This document shows positions 35,926 through 43,196 of a stretch of DNA of 55,988 nt, piece by piece. Origin of the DNA: an uncultured Gemmatimonadota bacterium (GTDB lineage Bacteria; Gemmatimonadota; Gemmatimonadetes; Longimicrobiales; Longimicrobiaceae); the NCBI GenBank assembly GCA_902805735.1, contig CADCTW010000090.1, positions 1 through 55,988 of the forward strand, given 5' to 3'. Position 1 is the first letter of the stretch. Each line of letters starts with the position of its first letter. Below the pieces are notes generated by a model, which ran no database searches, was not told the DNA's origin, and saw only the letters and a program-made list of their open reading frames with translations. The position numbers and the translations under genes are program-made.

Positions 35926-37023
35926 GATGAAAAGGATCTGGTCCGGGCAGAGGGCGAGGACGTCGGGGGCTTCGATGGGCTCGGCGAGGGTGCGGCACCA
36001 GGCGAGGAGCTCGTCCGGGGGGGTGCTGGAGGTGGCGACGCGGTGGCGGAGGCGGGCCATGGCGCCGCCGGAGAGGCCCGTGAGGGGGGCCATGCGGGTG
36101 ACGAAGTAGAGCGTGGCTGCCTGGAAGGAGCCGGGGGCGAAGAGGTATTGCTCGTGGACGGCGGGGCGGTCGAAGCGGCCGGTGGGGAAGTGGTGGGTGA
36201 CGCGGGGCGTGGGGTCCTCTCCCGTGAGCCAGGCCAGGTCCGACCGGCGGCGCGTGTAGCCGTGGCCCAGGTCGTTGGGGTTGTGCTTGGCTTCCACCAC
36301 CGCCAGCACCTCCACGGGGGCACCTGGAGCGCCCCGTACGATCACCTGGTCGAATTCGGTGCCGGCGATGCCCAGCTTCACGCCGGTGAGGATGATGGGT
36401 GCCGGCTCGCCCCATTCGGGGAGCAGGTGGGTGCGGACGGCTTCCACGGCGGCTCTCTCGAAGCCGCCGCCCGCGCGGCCCGCGCGCCGCCCCTGGGCCT
36501 GGAGCAGCTCGTCCAGGCGCGCTTCCGCCGCCTCCACGCCGCTCTCCGCGCGCAGGCGGCGCAGCTCGGCGCCGATGCGCAGCAGGTGCGCGCGCTCGGG
36601 GCTCGCGGCCGTGCGCGCGTCCCGCTCGGCCCCCAGCGACGCGCGGCGGGTGTGGAACGCGGCGAGCTTCTCACGCATGCGGGCCTGGCGCGCGGCGGGG
36701 GCGCCCTCGGCCGCGGCGGTCAGACCCGCGATCGCCTGCCCCACCCCGCGCAGCTCCTCCTCCAGTTTCGCCAGGCGCGCCCCCTCGCGCGATGCGGCGT
36801 CCGCGTCGCGCGCACGTTTGCGCTCCCGCTCCAGCTCGCGCAGCTCGGGGCAGGCCTGCCGCAGGTCGCGGATCCGCTCGCGCTGCGCGAACACGGGGTC
36901 GCGCCGCCACCCGGGGAGCTGGGCCTCCAGCCACCGGCGGAAACCCTCCGCGTCCACTTTCCGCAGGTCGGTGGTGCGCTCCCGCAGCACCTCCAGCACG
37001 TCCGGCCCTCTCTGCACCTCCAC
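35896..37023 (-). CDS. Coiled-coil protein with PD-(D/E)XK-like core
   Basis: 375 residues. Residues 35-175 are charged helices rich in Arg, Glu and Ala (for example ERIRDLRQACPELRELERER), probably a coiled coil. The part after about 200 reads GTEFDQVIVRG, VEVLAVVEAKHNPNDLGHGY and RRRSDLAWLTG: an Asp, a following E-x-K on a hydrophobic strand and a downstream helix, as in PD-(D/E)XK nucleases. The catalytic pattern is suggestive, not proven. The last residues (HRNTEAQR) are encoded by the repeat at 35864, so the tail is acquired. The GTG start at 37023 suits the first helix. Possible nuclease or defence role. Confidence 0.55.
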   Translation of the reverse strand: MEVQRGPDVLEVLRERTTDLRKVDAEGFRRWLEAQLPGWRRDPVFAQRERIRDLRQACPELRELERERKRARDADAASREGARLAKLEEELRGVGQAIAGLTAAAEGAPAARQARMREKLAAFHTRRASLGAERDARTAASPERAHLLRIGAELRRLRAESGVEAAEARLDELLQAQGRRAGRAGGGFERAAVEAVRTHLLPEWGEPAPIILTGVKLGIAGTEFDQVIVRGAPGAPVEVLAVVEAKHNPNDLGHGYTRRRSDLAWLTGEDPTPRVTHHFPTGRFDRPAVHEQYLFAPGSFQAATLYFVTRMAPLTGLSGGAMARLRHRVATSSTPPDELLAWCRTLAEPIEAPDVLALCPDQILFISHRNTEAQR

Positions 37024-37232
37024 GCCGTCTCCTTGTCTCCTCGGTGACTCTGACCGCGTAAAATACGACCTTGTGAGATAGAAAGAGCAAGTGGGAGGTT
37101 GCGGTGAGGCAGCGCCGTCCCGGTTGCGGCGCCGGCGCCCCGATCGTGCTACAGAAACGACGGCAACGTCGGGGCGTGTTTCACTCGCGCCGGGTCGGAC
37201 CGCGTCCGGACATCTGATTGAACGGACGCGAT

Positions 37233-37261
37233 TTGCCGCGCCTGATCCTCAAAAACATAAG
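37233..37261 (+). promoter_or_regulatory. Possible promoter of the injection-system locus
   Basis: TTGCCG and CATAAG, 17 bases apart, are the best sigma-70-like pair in the 440-base gap between the divergent genes at 37023 and 37464, in an AT-richer patch. A 200-base leader would follow. Nothing else is recognisable in the gap. Confidence 0.3.
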
Positions 37262-37463
37262 TGTACGCTGGCTTCTTGTAGGCACGCTGGCTCGGGTCTT
37301 GTGGTGGGGTGCCGTGAAGCACGCTGGGGAATCACGTCCGCCCCGTGGCTCTTTGGGAGCGACGTGGCCGCGCCCAGCGCCCGCAGCATCCTCTCCGATA
37401 CGCCATCCGGTTCCGCCGCGCGGGCGCCGCCGTGCACGTTCTTTCACGTCTCGATCTGCGACC

Positions 37464-38033
37464 ATGCTCGACATCGCGCTCGGCTTCCTGACGGACGAGC
37501 TGAACGGCTACATGGAGGCGCGCACGGGCTCCACCAACGTGCGCGCCACCCTGACGCGGATGCTGGACGACTCGGCGAAATACGCGTTCGGGCCGCCGGG
37601 GCTGGGCATCACGCTGGTCAACGTGGAGGAGGAGCGCACCTTCCGCGAGCAGCTTCCCTCGCACACGCTGGTCAACGGGCAGCACGTGGTGCGCGAGCCG
37701 GCGCTCAAGCTGAACCTTCACCTGTTGATCGCCGCGCACTTCCAGATCTATACCGAGGCGCTCAAGCACCTCGCCTGCGTCTTCACCTTCTTCCAGGCGC
37801 ACTCCGCGTTCACCCCCGCGCGCTATCCGGGGCTGGACCCGCGCATCGGCAAGCTCAGCGTGGAGCTGCAGTCGCCCACCTACGAGCAGATCAACCAGAT
37901 CTGGGGCTTCGTGGGCGGCAAGCAGCTCCCCTCCGCGCTCTACAAGGTGAGGATGGTGGTGCTCCAGGACCTCGACGTGGCCGCCGTGCAGCCGCCCCTC
38001 ACCGCCATCCACAACGCGGCTGCCGCTGTATGA
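37464..38033 (+). CDS. DUF4255 protein of the injection system (Pvc16-like)
   Basis: 189 residues. The family start is clear: MLDIALGFLTDELNGYM, then LGITLVNVEEERTFRE, LNLHLLIAAHF, YTEALKHLACVFTFFQAHSA and the C-terminal LQSPTYEQINQIWGFVGG and SALYKVRMVVLQDLD. DUF4255 proteins are encoded in nearly all extracellular contractile injection loci; the Pvc16 cap protein caps the distal end of the tube and sheath. Here it is the first gene of the locus, whereas in Photorhabdus PVC it comes last. No clear ribosome site precedes the ATG. Confidence 0.88.
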   Translation: MLDIALGFLTDELNGYMEARTGSTNVRATLTRMLDDSAKYAFGPPGLGITLVNVEEERTFREQLPSHTLVNGQHVVREPALKLNLHLLIAAHFQIYTEALKHLACVFTFFQAHSAFTPARYPGLDPRIGKLSVELQSPTYEQINQIWGFVGGKQLPSALYKVRMVVLQDLDVAAVQPPLTAIHNAAAAV

Positions 38034-38185
38034 CGCCGATTTGGGGTGACGCCGTCCGGCGCCGCGCGGGGCGTAGCGAGAGGCGCCCCAGCGCAGGGCG
38101 CCCCGACGAGGTCGCGCGCATCCAGGGCCGGTGCAACGAGGGGCGCCCGAGCGAGGGCCGGCGCAGCGAGGGGATGAATCCCCCC

Positions 38186-38270
38186 GCTGGAACCACGGGA
38201 AGCCCGCTGAAGCGGGCTCCGGATTCTGACCCGTGCGAGCCCGCTTCAGCGGGCTTCCCGTGGTTCCAGC
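38186..38270. repeat. 34-bp perfect inverted repeat
   Basis: Arms 38186-38219 and 38237-38270 (GCTGGAACCACGGGAAGCCC start) are exact reverse complements with a 17-base loop. A diverged copy lies at 44973-45035. Both sit inside the injection-system operon, where such a hairpin might cause partial termination or mRNA processing. Confidence 0.9.
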
Positions 38271-38280
38271 CGGGCGTTTC

Positions 38281-38604
38281 AACGCGCGGTGCCGTCGGAA
38301 CGCGCGGTGCCGTCGGAACGCGCGGTGCCGTCGGAACGCGCGGTGTCGTCGGAACGCGCGGTGTCGTCGGAACGCGCGGTGTCGTCCGAACGCCCGGCGG
38401 CGTCGGAACGCCTCGCGGCGTCGGAACGCCCGGTGCCGTCGCGACGCCCCGCGGCGTCGGAACGCGCGGCGGTGGCGGGATGGGGCGCGGAGACGGAACA
38501 CCCGATGGTGGCGGAACGCGCGCTGGGGTCGGAACGACCGGCGGTGCCGGAACGCCCGTTGGCGTCGCGACGACCAGCGGTGCCGGAACGCCCGCCTATG
38601 CCTG
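38281..38604. repeat. 18-bp tandem array, about 18 units
   Basis: Units of AACGCGCGGTGCCGTCGG run in unbroken 18-base register from 38281 to 38604. The first three are identical, the next three differ at one or two positions, and later units drift steadily. Being a multiple of three, the array is open in several frames; in the frame of the next gene each unit reads Asn-Ala-Arg-Cys-Arg-Arg. It fills most of the 604-base gap between the DUF4255 gene and the gene at 38638. Confidence 0.92.
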
Positions 38605-38637
38605 CGCTGCACCACTGTCCATCCCAGCGGATCTGGC

Positions 38638-39657
38638 ATGAACATCCTCTTCCGCCCGCTGTTCACCCTGGCGGTGGCGCACTCGTACTACGCGGAACGG
38701 TGCAGGGACTTCCGCTTCGTGATTCCCGAGGGCACGGCGGCCGAGCTGCGGCGCGGGCGGCTGATGGCGCGCGAGCTGGACGGGGCGCTGCACGTACTGT
38801 ACGAGGCCCACGCGGAGAGCAAGGAGCCGCGGGTGAAGGTGCCCGGCGCGCGCCTCCGCTTCGGGCTGCGGCTGGGGAACCCGTACTTCTCCAACTTCAC
38901 GGCCGTGGACCCGGAGTTCCCCCGCCTCAAGCCACGCTTCACCAACGCCGCCGACCCGACCGCCCTCGCTCCCGCCCCCGGCGTGCGCATGGTGGGGGAA
39001 ACCTTTGCCCACACGCTGGGCGGTCCCGAGCGGCCCGCCACCGCCACCCTGCGCGACGTGAAGGGCACCCTGGTGGCGACGGCCACCCGCGAGGCCGGCG
39101 ACGCGAGCCCCTCCGTCTCGTTCGACCTGCGGGGCTGGCCGGAGGGGCTGTACGTGGTGGACGAGGAGCGCCCCGGGGGCGTGGTGCTGCAGCTCGCGTA
39201 CTACCGCGACCCCGAGCTGCAGCGCGAGGACGCGGCGGCCGTGGTGGAGGTGGTGGTGAGCGACGCCTTCTACGCGGCGCCGCCGGCGCTGGAGGCGGAG
39301 TTCACGGCGCGGGCGGAGGTGCTGAGCTACTACGTGGTCGCCCACAAGTACGCCGGCGAGGAGCTGGACGCGCTGCAGGTGACGGACGCCGACCCCGCCG
39401 TGCCGGAGGCGGACAGGGTGATCTTCGACCGGTTCGAGTCGGACGCGTTCCCGGAGGGCGCGCTGGAGGCGACGCTGGTGGCCGCGGGTGAGCCGGTGGT
39501 GCTCTTCCGGTCTCAGGGCCCGCTGCACCGGCGGGAGCGGGGAAGACGCAGGATCCAGCTTGGCAAGAACGACGACGACGTGCTGATCGCCAACCTACCC
39601 CAGCCGGGCCCCGAGCAGGCCCGGGCCGACGTGATCGTCCACCTGTCCAAACCGTGA
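38638..39657 (+). CDS. Injection-system-associated protein of unknown function
   Basis: 339 residues from ATG 38638. No family is recognised with certainty. It appears to hold several beta-sandwich segments: RDFRFVIPEGTAAEL and GALHVLYEAHAESKEP near the N-terminus, ATATLRDVKGTLVATATREA and YVVDEERPGGVVLQLAYYRD in the middle, and an acidic-to-basic end with RRRIQLGKNDDDVLIANLPQ. No signal peptide. It starts ten bases before the sheath gene at its 3' end, so it belongs to the operon. The frame is open upstream through the whole tandem array to a GTG at 38233, which would add 135 Arg-rich residues; I prefer the ATG. Confidence 0.6.
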   Translation: MNILFRPLFTLAVAHSYYAERCRDFRFVIPEGTAAELRRGRLMARELDGALHVLYEAHAESKEPRVKVPGARLRFGLRLGNPYFSNFTAVDPEFPRLKPRFTNAADPTALAPAPGVRMVGETFAHTLGGPERPATATLRDVKGTLVATATREAGDASPSVSFDLRGWPEGLYVVDEERPGGVVLQLAYYRDPELQREDAAAVVEVVVSDAFYAAPPALEAEFTARAEVLSYYVVAHKYAGEELDALQVTDADPAVPEADRVIFDRFESDAFPEGALEATLVAAGEPVVLFRSQGPLHRRERGRRRIQLGKNDDDVLIANLPQPGPEQARADVIVHLSKP

Positions 39658-39667
39658 GGACCCCCGA

Positions 39668-41329
39668 ATGGCCACCTACCGCAGCCCCGACGTCTACGTA
39701 GAAGAGATCTCGCTCTTTCCACCCTCCGTGGCGGAGGTGGAGACCGCGGTCCCCGCCTTCATCGGGTACACCGAGAAGGCGATGCGCAAGGTGCCGGGCG
39801 ACCTGCTCCTGAAGCCAACCAAGATCTACTCGTTCAAGGAGTACGAGCAGCTCTTCGGCTACGCGCGCGCGGACGAGATCGAGGTGACGGTGGTGACCGA
39901 CCCGGACACCGGCTTCCGCGTGAGCTCCTTTCTGGTGGACGGCAAGGAGCCGAACGACGAGACGCTCCCCGCGTACTTCCTCTACTACGCCGTGAAGATG
40001 TACTTCGACAACGGCGGCGGGCTCTGCCACATCGTTTCGGTGGGCAGGTACGAGGACACGCCGGCGATCGACTGGGAGGGCGACGACCAGGCGACTCCGC
40101 CCACCGTCGGCCTGCGGGACGGGCTGGAGGCGCTGGCGCTGGAGGACGAGCCCACGCTGATCGTGATCCCGGAAGGGGCCCGGCTGGAGTATGCGGAGTA
40201 CACCGGGATGGTGCAGGCGGTGCTGGAGCAGTGCGACGACCTGCGCGACCGCTTCGGGATCTTTGACGCCTTCAACGGCAGCCTGGGCCAGGATCTCCTG
40301 TCGGAGGTGGACGACCCGGCCACCGGCAACAAGCTGAGCAACCTGGCGGCCACCCGTCACGCGTTCGGGATGGAGCACCTGAAGTACGGCGCCGTCTACT
40401 ACCCGAACGTGCGCACCACGCTGAGCTACGAGGTGCGCAAGTCGGACCCCGCCACAACGAACGTGACGGTCACCTACCCCGTCCCCCCGGTTGTACCCGA
40501 TCCCAACAATCCGGCTCCCGACCCGAACAATCCGGCACCGGATCCCAACAATCCGGCACCGGATCCCAACAATCCGGCTCCCGACCCCAACAACCCGGCA
40601 CCGGACCCGAACAACCCGGCACCGGACCCGAACAATCCGGCGCCGCCTCCGGCGGACCCGCTGACGGACACGGCGAACCTGGAGGAGCTGCGGACCACGA
40701 ACAACGTGATCTACAACTTCGTGAAGGCGGCGCTGAAGGAGCGGTTCCTGGTGATGCCGCCGAGCGGGGCGGTGGCGGGGGTGTACGCGGCCACCGACAC
40801 CAGCCGCGGCGTGTGGAAGGCGCCCGCCAACGTGAGCCTGGGCGACGTGCTGGAGCCGGTGATCCGCGTGGACACCAAGAAGCAGGATTCGCTCAACATC
40901 GACGTGGTGGCGGGGAAGTCCATCAACGCCATCCGCGCCTTCGCGGGGAAGGGTACGCTGGTGTGGGGCGCGCGCACGCTGGCGGGCAACGACAACGAGT
41001 GGCGCTACATCTCGGTGCGGCGGTTCTTCAACATGGTGGAGGAGTCGGTCAAGAAGTCCACCTACTGGGCCGTCTTCGAGCCCAACGACGCCAACACCTG
41101 GGTCAAGGTGCGCGGGATGATCGAGAACTACCTGACGCAGAAGTGGCGCGAGGGCGCGCTGGCGGGCGCCACGCCCAAGGACGCCTTCTTCGTGAAGTGC
41201 GGCCTGGGCACCACCATGAGCGCCCAGGACATCCTGGAGGGCCGCATGAACGTGGAGATCGGGATGGCGGCCGTGCGCCCGGCGGAGTTCATCGTCCTGA
41301 AGTTCTCGCACAAGCTGCAGACGTCGTAA
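39668..41329 (+). CDS. Contractile tail sheath protein
   Basis: 553 residues. N-terminal YRSPDVYVEEISLFPPSVAE and TAVPAFIGYTEKA are the usual start of phage-like sheath proteins (Pvc2/gp18 family), and the C-terminus holds the conserved domain: WRYISVRRFFNMVEESVKKS, AQDILEGRMNVEIGMAAVRP and EFIVLKFSHKLQ. Between about residues 278 and 326 lies a seven-fold DPNNPAP repeat, absent from ordinary sheaths, that must loop to the outer surface. A GAGGA ribosome site precedes the ATG at 39668. Only one sheath gene is present, whereas Photorhabdus PVC has three. Confidence 0.93.
   Translation: MATYRSPDVYVEEISLFPPSVAEVETAVPAFIGYTEKAMRKVPGDLLLKPTKIYSFKEYEQLFGYARADEIEVTVVTDPDTGFRVSSFLVDGKEPNDETLPAYFLYYAVKMYFDNGGGLCHIVSVGRYEDTPAIDWEGDDQATPPTVGLRDGLEALALEDEPTLIVIPEGARLEYAEYTGMVQAVLEQCDDLRDRFGIFDAFNGSLGQDLLSEVDDPATGNKLSNLAATRHAFGMEHLKYGAVYYPNVRTTLSYEVRKSDPATTNVTVTYPVPPVVPDPNNPAPDPNNPAPDPNNPAPDPNNPAPDPNNPAPDPNNPAPDPNNPAPPPADPLTDTANLEELRTTNNVIYNFVKAALKERFLVMPPSGAVAGVYAATDTSRGVWKAPANVSLGDVLEPVIRVDTKKQDSLNIDVVAGKSINAIRAFAGKGTLVWGARTLAGNDNEWRYISVRRFFNMVEESVKKSTYWAVFEPNDANTWVKVRGMIENYLTQKWREGALAGATPKDAFFVKCGLGTTMSAQDILEGRMNVEIGMAAVRPAEFIVLKFSHKLQTS
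40499..40645 (+). repeat. 21-bp coding repeat in the sheath gene (DPNNPAP x7)
   Basis: Seven exact 21-base units encode DPNNPAP. Third positions vary between units (AAC/AAT, CCC/CCG, GCA/GCT/GCG) while the peptide is unchanged, so the protein repeat is under selection or was spread by codon-preserving recombination. VVP precedes and PPADP follows. Confidence 0.95.
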
Positions 41330-41339
41330 CGGAGTAGCC

Positions 41340-41401
41340 TCACACAGAGGCACAGAGACACAGAAAAAAGGGTTCCTCTGTGCCTCTGTGTCTCTGTGTG
41401 A
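41340..41401. repeat. CACAGAG hairpin repeat, full copy
   Basis: Two arms with several mismatches flank an A-rich/G-rich loop between the sheath and tube genes, ten bases after the sheath stop. It may lower or buffer transcription between the two structural genes. Confidence 0.85.
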
Positions 41402-41429
41402 GCCCCCTCACCCGAACCTCCTGAGAGAC

Positions 41430-41864
41430 ATGCCCGCTCAATATCCCCTCCCGGTATTCCACTTCAGCGTGGAGTGGGGCGGCACGCGCCTCGGCTTCAC
41501 CGAGGTCACCGGGCTCACGCAGGAAAACCAGGCCATCGAGTACCGCGACGGCTCGTTTCCCGAGTACTCGTCCATCAAGATGCCCGGGCTGCGCAAGTTC
41601 AACAACGTCACGCTCAAGCGCGGCGTGATGAAGAGCGACAACGACTTCTTCAAGTGGCTCAGCACCGTGAAGCTCAACAAGGTGGAGCGGCGCAACCTGG
41701 TGATCTCGCTGCTCAACGAAGAGCACCAGCCCGTGATGGTGTGGCGCGTCCAGAACGCCTTCCCCGTCAAGGTGGAGGGGCCGCAGCTCAAGGCCTCGGG
41801 GAACGAGGTGGCGATCGAGTCCATCGAGATCGCCCACGAAGGGCTCGAAGTGCAAAACGACTGA
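41430..41864 (+). CDS. Tail tube protein (Pvc1/gp19-like), first copy
   Basis: 144 residues, the usual inner-tube length. Family features are FHFSVEWGGTRLGFTEVTGL at 10-29, YRDGSFPEYSSIKMPGLRKF at 37-56, NVTLKRGVMKSDNDFFKWLS and VWRVQNAFPVKVEGPQLKAS, ending EVAIESIEIAHEGLEV. Such proteins stack as hexamers into the tube inside the sheath. The ATG at 41430 has GAGAGA upstream. The second tube gene starts at the last base of this stop codon. The short length and lack of extra domains make it the best candidate for the main tube protein. Confidence 0.92.
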   Translation: MPAQYPLPVFHFSVEWGGTRLGFTEVTGLTQENQAIEYRDGSFPEYSSIKMPGLRKFNNVTLKRGVMKSDNDFFKWLSTVKLNKVERRNLVISLLNEEHQPVMVWRVQNAFPVKVEGPQLKASGNEVAIESIEIAHEGLEVQND

Positions 41865-42313
41865 TGCCCGGCTACTACCCCCCCGTCGGCTTCCACTTCA
41901 AGGTGGAGGTGGACGGCCTGCCGCCCAACGACAACGACAACCGCTTCACCGAGGTGGGCGGCCTCTCCGTGGAGCTGGCCACCGAAGAGGTGGCCGAGGG
42001 GGGCGAGAACCGCTTCATCCAGAAGTACCCCGTGCGCGCCAAGTACCCCGAGCTGGTGCTGAAGCGGGGGCTCCTGCTGGACAGCGAGGTGGTGGGCTGG
42101 GTGCGGCGGTGCATCGAGAACCTGGAGATCGTGCCGCGCACCGTGTACGTGAAGCTCCTGAACGAGGAGCACCAGCCGCTCCTCACCTGGAACCTCACCA
42201 ACGCGTACCCCACCAGGTGGGCCGTGAGCGACCTGAGCTCCACCAGCAACGCGGTGGTGGTGGAGAGCATGCAGCTGTTCTACCAGGCCTTCACCCTGCA
42301 GCGCGAGGGATAG
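41864..42313 (+). CDS. Tail tube protein (Pvc5-like), second copy
   Basis: 149 residues. Same fold family as the gene before it: GFHFKVEVDGLPPNDNDNRF, TEVGGLSVELATEEVAEGGE, KYPELVLKRGLLLDSEVVGW and LTWNLTNAYPTRWAVSDLSS. In PVC and Afp a second tube-like protein forms a layer at the tube base near the baseplate; by its place after the main tube gene and before the DUF5908 peptide this copy likely does the same. Translation is coupled through a TGATG overlap. Confidence 0.9.
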   Translation: MPGYYPPVGFHFKVEVDGLPPNDNDNRFTEVGGLSVELATEEVAEGGENRFIQKYPVRAKYPELVLKRGLLLDSEVVGWVRRCIENLEIVPRTVYVKLLNEEHQPLLTWNLTNAYPTRWAVSDLSSTSNAVVVESMQLFYQAFTLQREG

Positions 42314-42316
42314 CGG

Positions 42317-42478
42317 GTGCCCATCATCGTGGACGAAGTGGTGATCTCCGTGGAGGTGGGGAACGCGGCGGCCGGCGGCTCCGCGAGCCCCCCCGCGCCC
42401 ATGGCCGATCGCCAGTCGCTGGTGGCCGAGTGCGTGGAGCGCGTGCTGGACATCCTGGCGCACAGGGCCGAGCGGTGA
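42317..42478 (+). CDS. DUF5908 small protein of the injection system
   Basis: 53 residues: GTG start at 42317, three bases after the previous stop, then PIIVDEVVISVEVGN, a Gly/Ala/Pro linker and a helix RQSLVAECVERVLDILAHR. This beta-strand-linker-helix plan matches DUF5908, a short family found between tube and LysM genes in injection loci. The TGA forms a GTGA overlap with the next gene. Its exact role is not known. Confidence 0.8.
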   Translation: MPIIVDEVVISVEVGNAAAGGSASPPAPMADRQSLVAECVERVLDILAHRAER

Positions 42479-43143
42479 GCGCCACCGGGGAGCTGGAGAA
42501 GCTCAAGATCCTGGCCTTCGAGGACCCCAAGTACGACGGGGCGCCGAAGCTGGAGTTCACGGCGTTCGTCAACCCCAACGAGATCACGCTGGCGTACGAG
42601 ATGGAGTACGACGCCGCGCAGGGGGCGGGCACCACGGGAAGCCGCATGGAGTTCAAGAAGATGAAGCCGGGCGACATGTCGCTCACCTTCTTCATCGACG
42701 GCACGGGCGCCAGCGGCACCCCGTGCGACGTGCAGGAGCGCATCAAGAGCTTCCAGGACGTCACGGGCTACAACGGCAACATCCACCGCCCCAACTACCT
42801 CAAGGTGATGTGGGGGACGCTGCAGGTGAAGCGGTGCGTGCTCAAGAGCGCATCCATCGCCTACAAGCTGTTCCGGCCCGACGGGGTGCCGCTGCGCGCC
42901 GTGGTGACCGCCACCTTCACCGACAACTCGGACGACCAGACGCGCGTGGCGATGGCGCAGGACCAGTCGCCCGACCTCACGCACGTGCGGCTGCTGAAGG
43001 CGGGCGACACCCTTCCCGCGCTGTGCGGCCAGATCTACGGCGACCCCGGCTACTACCTGGCCGTGGCGCGCGCCAACGGCATCGACCACTTCCGCGCGCT
43101 GAAGCCGGGGACGCGCGTGGTCTTCCCCCCGCTGGAGAAATAG
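42475..43143 (+). CDS. Tube-initiation protein with LysM-like end (Pvc7-like)
   Basis: 222 residues. N-terminal LEFTAFVNPNEITLAYEMEY and DMSLTFFIDGTGASGTPCDV and VQERIKSFQDVTGYNGNIHR resemble CIS tube/gp53-like proteins; the last 55 residues (THVRLLKAGDTLPALCGQIY, GIDHFRALKPGTRVVFPPL) form a LysM-like domain. In PVC and Afp this protein links tube and spike at the baseplate. The GTG at 42475 overlaps the DUF5908 stop. The TAG at 43141 overlaps the apparent coding start of the spike gene. Confidence 0.9.
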   Translation: MSATGELEKLKILAFEDPKYDGAPKLEFTAFVNPNEITLAYEMEYDAAQGAGTTGSRMEFKKMKPGDMSLTFFIDGTGASGTPCDVQERIKSFQDVTGYNGNIHRPNYLKVMWGTLQVKRCVLKSASIAYKLFRPDGVPLRAVVTATFTDNSDDQTRVAMAQDQSPDLTHVRLLKAGDTLPALCGQIYGDPGYYLAVARANGIDHFRALKPGTRVVFPPLEK

Positions 43144-43196
43144 CCATTCCGGAGCAGCGCGCCCTCCCCGTTCCCGCCGGCCACCGCGAGCTCACC

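Noticed and set aside
37024-37463. tRNA or riboswitch in the leader before the DUF4255 gene
   Set aside because: I looked for cloverleaf arms and conserved riboswitch cores and found none; only a weak promoter pair is proposed.
37091-38641. A long protein with Gly-Thr-Arg-Gly-Ala-Val repeats over the tandem array
   Set aside because: It overlaps the DUF4255 gene in another frame and arises because an 18-bp repeat is open in every frame.
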